A DNA stretch of 64,000 nt from Streptomyces griseicoloratus (GCF_014534645.1 NZ_JACVQF010000234.1:120484-184483); one strand, 5' to 3'; shown: positions 32,921 through 41,084, numbered from the stretch's first letter. Translations and numbers: made by a program. Notes: generated by a model from the sequence alone, not told the origin.

Positions 32921-34612
32921 TCACTTGGCGTCCGCGTAGCACTCCACCACCGCCGTCGTGAACGGAAAGCGGACCGGTGTCGGGCCGAACGTCAGCCGCC
33001 CCGCCAGGTCCGCCGCGTCCCGGATGGCGGCGACGACCGCCTCGGCCTCCTCCTCGGGACAGTGCACGATCACCTCGTCGTGCTGGAAGAAGACCAGCTC
33101 GGCCGCCATGTCCGCACAGGACCGGCGCAGCGCGGCGAGCAGCAGCAGGGCCCAGTCGGCGGCGCTGCCCTGGACGACGAAGTTGCGGGCGAAGCGGCCG
33201 CGGGCACGGGCGTTGGTGGACGCGTACCCGGGCACCCACTCCTGCGGGCCGGGGGTCTGCGCCGGCTCGTCCTGGGGGATTCCCGCCTCTTCGCCGGCGT
33301 CGTCGCGTGCTCCGGCCGCCGGCGGGCAGGTCCGCCCCAGCCAGGTCCGCACCAGCCGGCCCTCCTCGCCGGCGCGGGCCGCGTCGTCGACGTACGCCAC
33401 GGCCTGGGGGAAGCGGCGCCGGAGCGCGGCGAGGTTCTTCAGGCCGTCGCCGGAGGTCTGGCCGTAGACCGCGCCGAGTACGGCGAGTTTGGCCTGTGCG
33501 CGGTCGCCGGAGAAGGCCCGGTCGGACACCGACTGGTACAGGTCGGTCTCCCGGCCGGCCACCTCCATCAGCCCGGGGTCGCGGGAGATCGCCGCCAGTA
33601 CCCGGGGCTCCATCTGGTCGGCGTCGGCGACGACCAGCCGCCAGCCCGGGTCGGCGACGACGGCCCGCCGGATCACCTTGGGGATCTGCAGTGCCCCTCC
33701 GCCGTTGGTCACCCACCGCCCGGTGACGGTGCCGCCGGCCAGGAACTCGGGGCGGAAGCGTCCGTCGCGCACCCAGTCCTGCAGCCAGGACCAGCCGTGG
33801 GCGACCCAGATCCGGTACAGCCTCTTGTACTCGATGAGGGGTTTTACGGCCGGATGGTCGACGGACTCGATCTCCCAGCGGCGCGTGGAGGAGACCTTGA
33901 TCCCGGCCTGCGCGAACGCCTTGACGACGTCCGCCGGCAGGTCGGGCCGCACCCGGCGCCCGAACGCCGCGGACACCTCGTCCGCCAGCTCGGCGAGGCG
34001 GCGCGGTTCGCCCCCGCCCGCGTACCGCTCGCCGAGCAGGTCGTGCAGGACCTCGCGGTGCACGTCGGCCCGCCAGGGCAGTCCCGCGCGGTTCATCTCG
34101 GCGGCCACCAGCATCCCCGCCGACTCGGCCGCCGTCAGCAGCCGCATCCGGTCGGGGTGGGCGGCCCGGTCGTGACGGCGCTGCTGTTCGGCGTAGACGG
34201 CGAGGAGGTCCGCCAGGGGCACGTGGACGCCCTGTGGTTCGAACAGCGGGGACTGCGCGCCCGGCTCGGCGGAGCGCTGGGGCGGATCGGGCGGTACGGG
34301 ACCGCCGCGCAACCGGGCCAGGGCGGCGGCGGCCGACCGGGGTTCGCCGGAACGGCCCTCGTGGCCGAGCAGCAGGGTCTCGGCGTCCTCCACGTCGTAG
34401 CACCGCTCCACTCGCACCCCCGCGGCGAGCAGGCGCGGATAGACCTCGGCGGTGGACCGCCACACCCAGCGCGCGACGTCCGGCCGGCTACGCACCGCCC
34501 CGGCGAGGTCGGGCTCCCGGCGAACCGGTCCGGCGGGCAGCCCGCCGGGGCCGAGGGGGGCGACGTCCACGCCTCCGTCCTCGGCCACGGCGAGCGCCCA
34601 CCGGTCGGCCAT
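32921..34612 (-). CDS. Second family A DNA polymerase (bifunctional 3'-5' exonuclease/polymerase type)
   Basis: The 563-residue protein has a short N-terminal exonuclease-like region without intact catalytic motifs and a full Pol I polymerase domain: motif A VVADADQMEPRVLAAIS, motif B RAQAKLAVLGAVYGQ and motif C FFQHDEVIVH. Streptomyces carry such a second, shorter polymerase A beside PolA; a repair role is usual but unproven here. The ATG at 34612 gives MADRWALAVAEDGG. No purine-rich ribosome binding site is visible upstream; a 13-bp inverted repeat lies there instead. It is transcribed in the same direction as the Clp-N/HTH gene, 62 bases downstream of its stop. Confidence 0.85.
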   Translation of the reverse strand: MADRWALAVAEDGGVDVAPLGPGGLPAGPVRREPDLAGAVRSRPDVARWVWRSTAEVYPRLLAAGVRVERCYDVEDAETLLLGHEGRSGEPRSAAAALARLRGGPVPPDPPQRSAEPGAQSPLFEPQGVHVPLADLLAVYAEQQRRHDRAAHPDRMRLLTAAESAGMLVAAEMNRAGLPWRADVHREVLHDLLGERYAGGGEPRRLAELADEVSAAFGRRVRPDLPADVVKAFAQAGIKVSSTRRWEIESVDHPAVKPLIEYKRLYRIWVAHGWSWLQDWVRDGRFRPEFLAGGTVTGRWVTNGGGALQIPKVIRRAVVADPGWRLVVADADQMEPRVLAAISRDPGLMEVAGRETDLYQSVSDRAFSGDRAQAKLAVLGAVYGQTSGDGLKNLAALRRRFPQAVAYVDDAARAGEEGRLVRTWLGRTCPPAAGARDDAGEEAGIPQDEPAQTPGPQEWVPGYASTNARARGRFARNFVVQGSAADWALLLLAALRRSCADMAAELVFFQHDEVIVHCPEEEAEAVVAAIRDAADLAGRLTFGPTPVRFPFTTAVVECYADAK

Positions 34613-34619
34613 GCTGCGA

Positions 34620-34669
34620 GTGTGACAGGGGGGTCTGACAACGCCCTCTGACAACGCCCCCTGTCACAC
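34620..34669. repeat. 13-bp perfect inverted repeat just upstream of the polymerase gene
   Basis: Arms GTGTGACAGGGGG (34620-34632) and CCCCCTGTCACAC (34657-34669) surround 24 bases that contain a direct repeat of TCTGACAACGCCC. One arm ends 7 bases before the polymerase ATG. It may terminate the Clp-N/HTH transcript, or block or regulate translation of the polymerase. Confidence 0.75.
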
Positions 34670-34674
34670 GGGAC

Positions 34675-35448
34675 TCAGCCCTCCTCCTGCCCGCTCTGCT
34701 CGCCTTGCCCGCTCTGCTCGCCGCCCGTGGGCTGGAACTGGATCTGCGAGAGCACCTTGGTGATCCACTCCTCGGTCCTCGCCTTGGTGATGCCGAGGCC
34801 GCTGAGGACGCCCTCGCCGTTCTCGTGCTCCAGGAGGGCGAGCAGGATGTGCTCGGTGCCGATGTAGTTGTGGCCGAGGCGGAGGGCCTCGCGGAAGGTG
34901 AGCTCCAGGACCTTCTTGGCCGCCGGGCCGTACGGCACCAGGTCGGGGGCGTCCTCGACGGCCGGCGGCAGCACGGCGGTCGCCGCCTCGCGGATCGCGT
35001 CGACGGTGACGCCCTGGTCGGCGATCGCCTTGACGGCGAGGCCGTCCGGCTCGGCGAGCAGACCGAGGACGAGGTGTTCGGGCAGGCCCTCGGCGTGGTG
35101 TGCGGCCTTGGCCTCGTTGTGCGCGGCCATCACCACGTTGCGGGCACGCGGCGTGTAGCGGTTGAAGCCCTCGTTCGGGTCGAGCGCGGCCGACTCCTTC
35201 GGCACGAAGCGCTTCTGCGCCGCCTGCCGGGTGACGCCCATGCTCTTGCCGATGTCCGTCCAGGAGGCGCCGGAGCGGCGGGCCTGGTCCACGAAGTGCC
35301 CGATGAGGTGGTCGGCCACCTCGCCGAGGTGCTCACCGGCGATGACGGCGTCCTGGAGCTGTTCGAGGGGCTCCGCGTGCACCTTCTTGATGGCGTTGAT
35401 GAGTTCGTCGAGACGTACGGATGACGTGATGCTCGGATTCGTCGTCAT
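34675..35448 (-). CDS. Clp N-domain protein with an N-terminal helix-turn-helix
   Basis: The 257-residue protein has an N-terminal helical region with a helix-turn-helix segment (SWTDIGKSMGVTRQAAQKRF, about 62-81), then two Clp_N repeats (about 90-235) such as RNVVMAAHNEAKAAHHAEGL and YIGTEHILLALLEHENGEG. The tail is QSGQ-rich. No AAA+ domain is present, so it is not a chaperone ATPase; it is likely a DNA-binding regulator that borrows the Clp peptide-binding fold. The ATG at 35448 has no ribosome binding site. A consensus-like promoter places its transcription start at or next to the A of ATG, so a leaderless mRNA is probable. Confidence 0.85.
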   Translation of the reverse strand: MTTNPSITSSVRLDELINAIKKVHAEPLEQLQDAVIAGEHLGEVADHLIGHFVDQARRSGASWTDIGKSMGVTRQAAQKRFVPKESAALDPNEGFNRYTPRARNVVMAAHNEAKAAHHAEGLPEHLVLGLLAEPDGLAVKAIADQGVTVDAIREAATAVLPPAVEDAPDLVPYGPAAKKVLELTFREALRLGHNYIGTEHILLALLEHENGEGVLSGLGITKARTEEWITKVLSQIQFQPTGGEQSGQGEQSGQEEG

Positions 35449-35497
35449 GTGTCAACCGTAGGTTGCGCTCCAGGGGCTGTCAACCATCGGTTGACAG
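35449..35497 (-). promoter_or_regulatory. Promoter and paired palindromic operators of the Clp-N/HTH gene
   Basis: Reading on the minus strand, TTGACA (plus 35478-35483) and TACGGT (plus 35455-35460) are 17 bases apart, and only 6 bases separate TACGGT from the ATG. The -35 lies in CTGTCAACC-GAT-GGTTGACAG (35477-35497). The -10 lies in a second copy, CGCAACC-TAC-GGTTGACA, 28 bp away. Binding by a dimer to both sites would block the promoter. Confidence 0.65.
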
Positions 35498-35518
35498 TTG
35501 ATGTTCCGGGCCGCACGC

Positions 35519-36151
35519 TCACTTCGGCGAAGCCGCCAGCAACCGCACCGCCAGGCCCGTGAAGACCGTCCCGGAGGCGATGTTCAGCCAGCGGTTCAGC
35601 CGGGCGCTGCGCCGGAGCAGGCCCCCCAGCCGCCCGGACAGCAGCCCGACGCAGCCGTCCCACAGGAACCCCATCACCACGAGCGTGCCGCCGAGCAGCA
35701 GCAGCTGGCCGGGGACGTGGCCGAGGGAGGGATCGACGAACTGGGGCAGGAACGCCACGTTGAAGAGGATCACCTTGGGATTGAGCAGGTTGGTGATCGC
35801 GCCCTGCCAGAAGGCCCGCCGCATCCCCGCACCGCCGGGCGCCGCGCTCTCCTCGCCCGGCACCGAACGGTCCCGGAACGCCTTCACCGCCAGGTACAGC
35901 AGATAGGCCGCGCCCGCCCAGCGCAGCACGTGGTACAGCGTCGGCAGCGTCGTGAACAGCGCCGACAGGCCGAGGGCGGCGGCGACCGAGTGCACCAGCA
36001 TCGCGCAGGCCACCCCGAACGCGGCCATCACACCCGCCCGCGGTCCGCCCCGCCCGCCCACCGCGACGATGAACATCATGTCGGGGCCCGGAGTGATGCA
36101 GAGCGCGAAGGCTGCGACGAGAAACGCCGTGTAGAGAGTCATGTCCACCAT
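35519..36151 (-). CDS. LysE/RhtB-family amino acid or metabolite exporter
   Basis: The 210-residue membrane protein has five to six hydrophobic helices and the family signature FALCITPGPDMMFIVAVGGR near the N-terminus, followed by GVACAMLVHSVAAALG. LysE-family members export amino acids or related compounds; the substrate here is unknown. ATG 36151 (MVDMTLYTAFL) was chosen; 36142 and 36184 are also in frame. It lies just upstream of, and in the same direction as, the Clp-N/HTH gene, but that gene has its own promoter in the 70-base gap. Confidence 0.85.
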   Translation of the reverse strand: MVDMTLYTAFLVAAFALCITPGPDMMFIVAVGGRGGPRAGVMAAFGVACAMLVHSVAAALGLSALFTTLPTLYHVLRWAGAAYLLYLAVKAFRDRSVPGEESAAPGGAGMRRAFWQGAITNLLNPKVILFNVAFLPQFVDPSLGHVPGQLLLLGGTLVVMGFLWDGCVGLLSGRLGGLLRRSARLNRWLNIASGTVFTGLAVRLLAASPK

Positions 36152-36237
36152 GCGCGCCATGCTCGGCGCGGCGGCCCGCCGCATCGACCGAATTCCACGG
36201 AGTGAGACGGCCCGGTGAACCGTGGCACCATCGCCGG

Positions 36238-37356
36238 GTGAGTACGTCCAGCACCGTCGACCGCGCCTTCGAGGCCGCCCTGTACGACAGCACCGACGCG
36301 AGCCTCGACACGGGAGCGTCCCTGCTCGCGGCCGACCCGGCGGCCGACGCCGAACTGACCCGGCGCGGCGAGGAGTTCGTGGCCACGGCCTGGCGGCGCG
36401 GCTGGCAGCCCGCCGACGTCGTACGGATCGTGCGGCGCGAGCTGGACGACGTACACCTGCGTCTGGCGGCGGAACTGATCCGCGCCCAGGCCGCGCGGGA
36501 CCGTGCGCGAGGCCCCCGCTGGGCCGCGCAGCTCGACGACCTGCCGGGCGGGCCGCCCCCGCGCACCGACCGCTTCTCGCACGCCACCGCCGTGCTGGAG
36601 CTGTACCGGCTGCTGCTGCGCCTGCCCGCGCTGGAGCCGCTGGACGAGCCCCGGCGGGAGCACCGGGCCGGGTCCCGCACCCTCGCCCGCATCCGCGCCC
36701 TGCTCGCCAAGGCGGAGGCGACCGGGTACCCGGAGGAGGCGGAGGCGCTCAGTGCCAAGGCACAGGAGCTGATGGCCCGGCACAGCATCGACGAGGCGCT
36801 GCTGTCGGCCCACGCGCCCTCGCCCGACACCCCGGGCGCCTGCCGGATCGGCGTGGAGCCGCCGTACGAGCAGGCCAAGGCGGTGCTGCTGGACGCGGTG
36901 GCCGACGCCAACCACTGCCGGGCCGTGTGGAACGAACCTCTCGGCTTCTCCACGGTCGTCGGCTTCGAGGCCGACCTGGAAGCGGTCGAACTCCTCTACA
37001 CGTCGCTGCTGGTGCAGGCCGAGGCCGCGATGACGAAGGCGGAGGCCGCCCAGCGCGCGGGCGGACGCAAGAGGACCAAGACCTTCCGCCAGTCGTTCCT
37101 GGCGGCCTACGCGCACCGCGCGGGCACGCGCCTGCGGGCCGTCACCGAACGGACCACCGCCGAGACCGGGACGGCGGACGCGGAGCTCCTCCCGGTCCTC
37201 GCCTCCCGTGAGGTCGCGGTCACCGACCGCCTGGAGCGGATGTTCCCGGAGACGACCACGACGCGCCTGCGGGGGGTCGACGACGCGGCGGGCTGGTCGG
37301 AGGGCACCCGCGCGGCCGACCAGGCCCAGGTCACCCGCCGCCGCCCGCTTCCGTAG
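36238..37356 (+). CDS. DUF2786-domain protein
   Basis: The 372-residue protein starts at GTG 36238 (VSTSSTVDRAFEAALYD). Its middle part RIRALLAKAEATGYPEEAEA and AQELMARHSID is the DUF2786 signature, a short helical segment found in many actinobacterial and phage proteins of unknown role. The rest is helical, without catalytic motifs or membrane segments. It is divergent from the LysE gene with an 86-base gap. Its stop codon forms the first unit of a 21-base tandem repeat. Confidence 0.75.
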   Translation: MSTSSTVDRAFEAALYDSTDASLDTGASLLAADPAADAELTRRGEEFVATAWRRGWQPADVVRIVRRELDDVHLRLAAELIRAQAARDRARGPRWAAQLDDLPGGPPPRTDRFSHATAVLELYRLLLRLPALEPLDEPRREHRAGSRTLARIRALLAKAEATGYPEEAEALSAKAQELMARHSIDEALLSAHAPSPDTPGACRIGVEPPYEQAKAVLLDAVADANHCRAVWNEPLGFSTVVGFEADLEAVELLYTSLLVQAEAAMTKAEAAQRAGGRKRTKTFRQSFLAAYAHRAGTRLRAVTERTTAETGTADAELLPVLASREVAVTDRLERMFPETTTTRLRGVDDAAGWSEGTRAADQAQVTRRRPLP

Positions 37357-37431
37357 ACCTCCGGCGGCGTGCCGTAGTCCTCCGGCGGCGTGCCGTAGTC
37401 CTCCGGCGGCGTGCCGTAGTCCTCCGGCGGC
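37351..37431 (+). repeat. 21-base tandem repeat starting at the DUF2786 stop codon
   Basis: Four units (starts 37351, 37372, 37393, 37414) of CCGTAGTCCTCCGGCGGCGTG, the first differing by one base and the last cut short. As 21 is a multiple of three, every unit repeats a TAG in the frame of the gene. Confidence 0.92.
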
Positions 37432-37589
37432 GGATACCCCGTGCCGGCCTCCTGCCCCGCGGGTGCCGGGCGCCGCCCGCCCGGCAGTGCTCGCCTGCGC
37501 GTCGGCGGGCGGCGCCCGGCCGCATTGCCCACGCGGCTCGTCGGGGCTGCCGCCGGTGCCCGACTCCCGGCTTCCGGCCGCCGTTCAGC

Positions 37590-37668
37590 CGCTCAGCCCC
37601 TCAGGCGCCCAGCCCCTCAGCCGCCCAGCCCCTCAGCCGCCCAGCCCCTCAGCCGCCCGCCCCTCTCA
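37590..37668. repeat. 16-base tandem repeat at the end of the DUF4232 lipoprotein gene
   Basis: Units of CCGCCCAGCCCCTCAG repeat about five times, three of them nearly identical (37605-37652). The array runs up to the lipoprotein stop codon at 37666-37668. Confidence 0.85.
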
Positions 37669-38196
37669 GTCACCCGCCCGCTGGAACGCACCCACGGTGG
37701 CGTCCGGTCCGCCGCCCCCGTCGCCCTGCACCGCCACGTCGCCGTACGACCAGGTGAAGCGGTGCGTCGCGCGGGCGCCGGGAAGGGCGAACTCCGCCGA
37801 TCGCACGGGGAGGCTCGACGCGGCGCCGGCCTCTCCGCGGACGTAGGTGAGCGTGAAGGAAGCGGCCGTGTCCCTGTCCAGGGTCAGCCGCTGGGCCGTC
37901 GCGGCCTCGTCCGGGAGCACCTTCGTCGAGGTGCCGCCGGCGGTGAGGGTGACGGTGGGGAAGCCGTCGAGCGTGCACGCCGAACCGGTGTTGGTGAGGG
38001 TCACGGCGACGGTGCCCGTGTCCCCGGCGGCCGGTGCCGGGCTCGCCGCCACCTGCACGTCCACCGCGCCGATCCGGCAGGCGCCGCCGCCGCGGTCGTC
38101 GACGGCGTCACCGCCCCCGTCGTCGCAGGCGGTCAGGACGAGGGCCGCGGCGACAGCGGCGGTGACGGCGACGGCGACGGGCCGAAGGGTGCGCAT
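37666..38196 (-). CDS. DUF4232-type secreted lipoprotein
   Basis: The 176-residue precursor starts MRTLRPVAVAVTAAVAAA and has lipobox LTAC, so lipidation at about Cys24 is expected. The mature domain resembles DUF4232, with TVAVTLTNTGSACTLDGFPTV and the two cysteines (ACRIG and SACTL) likely to be disulphide-bonded. This is an Ig-like beta-sandwich of unknown role common in Streptomyces. It lies 28 bases downstream of another lipoprotein gene on the same strand, so the two are probably co-transcribed. Confidence 0.85.
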   Translation of the reverse strand: MRTLRPVAVAVTAAVAAALVLTACDDGGGDAVDDRGGGACRIGAVDVQVAASPAPAAGDTGTVAVTLTNTGSACTLDGFPTVTLTAGGTSTKVLPDEAATAQRLTLDRDTAASFTLTYVRGEAGAASSLPVRSAEFALPGARATHRFTWSYGDVAVQGDGGGGPDATVGAFQRAGD

Positions 38197-38224
38197 GGCG
38201 GAGTTCCTGTCGGAGCGGGGAGGA

Positions 38225-38848
38225 TCAGGACCCGAGCGTGGCCGTCGGCAGGCCCGGCGGCAGCTTCCCGCCCTGGGACCTGGTGTACGTCTCCTCGCCG
38301 AGGCCGCCCTCCCAGTTCACCTTCAGCGACGTCCTGCCGACCGACTCGACCGTCCCGGCCGCCCGGTCGTCGTTGCCGTCGGTGCACTTCAAACGGATCG
38401 TCCGCGTGCCGTTCGCCTCGCCCGCGGTGCCGCTGCACACGGTCCCGCCGGTCGCGAAGAGGGCGGCGTCGTCGCCGGTGACCACCAGCGCCACGGCATG
38501 GCCGTCGGTGGTCGCCAGCCAGCTGCCCTCGATCCCGTCGGAGGAGGCGGACGGCGACCCGCCGGTGCCGCCGCCCGTCTCCGCGCTCGCGGAGGCGCTC
38601 GTGCCGGCCGAGGGCGCAGCCCCGCCGGAGCCGCCGCCGGAGCCGTCGTCGGAACCGCCGCCGTCGGTGCACGCGGTCAGCGCCAGCGACCCCGCCAGCC
38701 CCACGGCCAGGGCCATGGCCCGGACCCGCCGGTGCGAGCCCCCGCGCGGCCGACGCCGGCCGCCCGGCTCACCCGACGCGTCCGGCGTGCCCTCGGCACA
38801 CGTCGTGCACGCCCCACTCGCCGTACTCTCCGCAGTCACCAACGTCAC
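38225..38848 (-). CDS. Secreted lipoprotein with long N-terminal extension
   Basis: The precursor has a hydrophobic signal segment MALAVGLAGSLALTAC with lipobox LTAC, then a Gly/Ser linker and a domain of about 100 residues beginning GIEGSWLATTDGHAVALVVTG, with two cysteines (VCSGTAG and LKCTDG). No family is recognised. The start is ambiguous. GTG 38848 has GGAG six bases upstream and adds about 44 residues with a CTTC pair before the signal segment. ATG 38716 would start at the signal itself, but without a good ribosome binding site. It is co-directional with the DUF4232 gene. Confidence 0.7.
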   Translation of the reverse strand: MTLVTAESTASGACTTCAEGTPDASGEPGGRRRPRGGSHRRVRAMALAVGLAGSLALTACTDGGGSDDGSGGGSGGAAPSAGTSASASAETGGGTGGSPSASSDGIEGSWLATTDGHAVALVVTGDDAALFATGGTVCSGTAGEANGTRTIRLKCTDGNDDRAAGTVESVGRTSLKVNWEGGLGEETYTRSQGGKLPPGLPTATLGS

Positions 38849-38901
38849 CGGAAGCTCCAAGCTGTTGCCGGACGGCCGGGTCGGCCCAAGACAGCCGCAA
38901 G

Positions 38902-39207
38902 CTACCAGGACGCCTTGCGAACTCCCGGCAGATTCCCGGCGTGTGCCTGTTCCCGCAGGTTGACGCGCGACAGGCCGAAGGTGCGGAGATAGCCGCGCGG
39001 ACGCCCGTCGACCTGGTCGCGGTTGCGCACGCGCGTGGCGCTCGCGTCCCGGGGCTGCCGACGCAACTCCCGCTGGGCGGCGAGCCGTTCGGCCTCCGTC
39101 GAGGACGGCCGGCGGATGACCTCCTTCAGTTCGGCGCGCCGGGCGGCGTACCGCGCGACGGTCTCCCGCCGCCGCTCGTTCTTCGCGATCTTGCTCTTCT
39201 TGGCCAT
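38902..39207 (-). CDS. rpsN: Zinc-independent 30S ribosomal protein S14
   Basis: The 101-residue S14 ([20 protein letters not shown]...) lacks all cysteines of the zinc-ribbon form and is the longer C-minus paralogue. In Streptomyces these paralogues replace the zinc-containing ribosomal proteins under zinc limitation. Its ATG overlaps the rpmB stop (CATCA on the plus strand), so the two are translated as a pair. Regulation by Zur from the site at 39478 is likely. Confidence 0.95.
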   Translation of the reverse strand: MAKKSKIAKNERRRETVARYAARRAELKEVIRRPSSTEAERLAAQRELRRQPRDASATRVRNRDQVDGRPRGYLRTFGLSRVNLREQAHAGNLPGVRKASW

Positions 39208-39443
39208 CAGATCCTCACTCCCCGGGCGCGGATGCGTGCCACGGCCGCCTCGATGCCGATCGTGTCGACGGTCCTGATCCCCTTCGCGCTCAGCCGCAGC
39301 CGGACGTGACGGCCCTCGCTGGGCAGCCAGTAGCGCTTGGTCTGGATGTTGGGGTCGAAGCGGCGGGAGGTCCGCCGGTGGGAGTGGGAGATGCGGTTGC
39401 CGAAACCGGGCTGGGCGCCGGTCAGCATGCAGTGGGCGGACAC
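39207..39443 (-). CDS. rpmB: Zinc-independent 50S ribosomal protein L28
   Basis: The 78-residue L28 has one cysteine (MSAHCMLTG) instead of the CxxC pairs of the zinc form, and the conserved [15 protein letters not shown] core. The start is 34 bases from the Zur-box-like palindrome and divergent from rpmG. Confidence 0.94.
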   Translation of the reverse strand: MSAHCMLTGAQPGFGNRISHSHRRTSRRFDPNIQTKRYWLPSEGRHVRLRLSAKGIRTVDTIGIEAAVARIRARGVRI

Positions 39444-39477
39444 GGTGACGTACCTCTCCTCGAACCTCGACTGTTAA

Positions 39478-39492
39478 TGGAATTCATTTTCA
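39478..39492. promoter_or_regulatory. Zur-box-like operator between rpmB and rpmG
   Basis: TGGAATTCATTTTCA is a 7-1-7 palindrome close to the Streptomyces Zur consensus TGaAAatGatTTTCA. It sits 34 bases from the rpmB start and 13 bases from the rpmG ATG, so one site could repress both directions when zinc is plentiful. Confidence 0.8.
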
Positions 39493-39505
39493 GTAAGATA
39501 GCAGC

Positions 39506-39670
39506 ATGGCACGCAACGAACTCCGTCCGGTCATCAAGCTCCGGTCCACCGCCGGGACCGGCTTCACCTACGTGACCCGCAAGAACCGCCGCAACGACCC
39601 GGACCGGCTGACCCTGCGCAAGTACGACCCGGTCGTCGGCCGTCACGTCGACTTCCGAGAGGAGCGCTGA
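39506..39670 (+). CDS. rpmG: Zinc-independent 50S ribosomal protein L33
   Basis: This 54-residue L33 ([20 protein letters not shown]...) has no cysteines, marking it as the C-minus paralogue. It is the first gene of the plus-strand operon rpmG-rpmE2-COG0523-rpsR and starts 13 bases after the Zur-box-like palindrome. The stop is 8 bases before rpmE2. Confidence 0.95.
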   Translation: MARNELRPVIKLRSTAGTGFTYVTRKNRRNDPDRLTLRKYDPVVGRHVDFREER

Positions 39671-39678
39671 ACCCCGCC

Positions 39679-39933
39679 ATGCGCAAGGGAATCCACCCGG
39701 AGTACGGCCCGGTCGTCTTCCGCGACCGCGCCGCGAACCACGCCTTCCTCACCCGGTCGACCATGACGAGCGAGAAGACGATCGAGTGGGAGGACGGCAA
39801 CACCTACCCCGTCGTCGACGTCGAGATCTCGAACGTCAGCCACCCCTTCTACACCGGCACCGCCCGCGTCCTGGACACCGCCGGACGCGTGGAGCGCTTC
39901 GAGCGCCGGTACGGAAAGCGGGGCGGGGCATGA
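39679..39933 (+). CDS. rpmE2: Zinc-independent 50S ribosomal protein L31 type B
   Basis: The 84-residue L31 type B ([16 protein letters not shown]...) has no CxxC zinc ligands and carries the typical [15 protein letters not shown] segment. Its last codon overlaps the next gene as ATGA. Confidence 0.95.
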   Translation: MRKGIHPEYGPVVFRDRAANHAFLTRSTMTSEKTIEWEDGNTYPVVDVEISNVSHPFYTGTARVLDTAGRVERFERRYGKRGGA

Positions 39934-41078
39934 GTCTGCCGGTGGTGATCGTCGGGGGGCTGCACGCCGACGCCCGCAGGGCGGCCGTGGCGCGGCTGCT
40001 GGCCGACGTCCCCGGTGGCGTCGTCCTCCACCACGACCTGGCGACGGCCACAGCGGGCACGGTCGTCCGGACCGTCCGGGACGCCACCGGCATCCTGTCC
40101 GCCGGCGAGGCGCCGCTGGTCAACGACTGCGCGTGCTGCGCCCTGCGCGAGGACCTGGTCCCCGAGCTGCAACGGCTCGCGCAGGCCGGCGGCACCCCGC
40201 TCGCGGTCGTCGAACTGTGGGACTCCGTCGAGCCCAAGGCGATGGCGGAGGTGGTGACGGCCGGCGGCTTCACCGTCACGGGCGTGATCACCGCCGTCGA
40301 CCCGGCGCTGGTACTGCCGTACCTCGGCAACGGCGACGACCTCGCCGAGGGCGGTCTCGCCGCCGCGGCCACCGACCGGCGCACCGTCGCCGACACCTTC
40401 GCGCGCCAGCTGGAGTACGCCCCCGTCCTCGCCGTCGCCGACTCCCCGGAGGCCGACGACGAGGATCGCGAGCTGCTGGCCCAGCTCCATCCGACGGCCC
40501 GCCGGGTCCCGATCGGCCACGGCGGCCCGGCGGGCACCCGGTCGCCCCTGACGCAGGCCGCCCTCGCCGGCTTCGACGTGGAGGCCGCGGCGGCGGCCCA
40601 GCACCCCGCGTGCGCCCTGCTGCCGGCCGAGGCCGACGCGCACGGCGTCGCCACCCTCGTCTGGCGCCGGCGCCGGCCCTTCCATCCGGAGCGGCTGTAC
40701 GAGGCGCTGGAGGACCTGACCTGTGCCGCCGCCCGCAGCCGGGGGCGGTTCTGGCTCGCCGACCGGCCCGACACGCTGCTGCACTGGGACGCCGCGGGCG
40801 GGGCCCTGTGCGTGGAGGGGGCGGGGCCGTGGCTCGCCTCGCTCCCCGACGCGGCCTGGGAGATGGTGCCGCCGGTGCGCCGGGCCGCCGCCGCGCTGGA
40901 CTGGCACCCGGAGCACGGCGACCGCTGCCAGCACCTCGTCTTCACCTCGCCCGGCCTCGACTGCGACGGGCTCCGGTGGCTGCTGGAGTCCTGCCTGCTG
41001 ACCGACGCCGAGTACGCCGCCGGGCGCGACGCCTGGCGGCGGTTGCCGCCCGCCTTCGACACCCTCCTGGAGGTCTGA
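39930..41078 (+). CDS. COG0523/CobW-like protein without a P-loop
   Basis: The 382-residue protein is encoded inside the zinc-independent ribosomal operon, where COG0523 zinc metallochaperones commonly occur. It keeps the metal-binding CxCC motif ([11 protein letters not shown], about residue 67) and a Glu-containing switch region [13 protein letters not shown], with a CobW C-terminal domain ending [14 protein letters not shown]. The N-terminal GTP-binding P-loop, expected as GxxGxGKT, reads [16 protein letters not shown] instead, with no Gly-Lys-Thr/Ser. GTPase activity is therefore doubtful. Possible roles are zinc binding or delivery without GTP, or regulation. ATG 39930 overlaps the previous stop. 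Confidence 0.85.
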   Translation: MSLPVVIVGGLHADARRAAVARLLADVPGGVVLHHDLATATAGTVVRTVRDATGILSAGEAPLVNDCACCALREDLVPELQRLAQAGGTPLAVVELWDSVEPKAMAEVVTAGGFTVTGVITAVDPALVLPYLGNGDDLAEGGLAAAATDRRTVADTFARQLEYAPVLAVADSPEADDEDRELLAQLHPTARRVPIGHGGPAGTRSPLTQAALAGFDVEAAAAAQHPACALLPAEADAHGVATLVWRRRRPFHPERLYEALEDLTCAAARSRGRFWLADRPDTLLHWDAAGGALCVEGAGPWLASLPDAAWEMVPPVRRAAAALDWHPEHGDRCQHLVFTSPGLDCDGLRWLLESCLLTDAEYAAGRDAWRRLPPAFDTLLEV

Positions 41079-41084
41079 CCGCCC

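Noticed and set aside
37351-37431. CRISPR-like array
   Set aside because: Repeats of 21 bases are directly adjacent without unique spacers.
37107-37532. Minus-strand ORF with PPEDYGT repeats opposite the DUF2786 end
   Set aside because: The repeat peptide comes from the 21-base DNA repeat read on the other strand; the rest is the shadow of DUF2786, and no start site is convincing.
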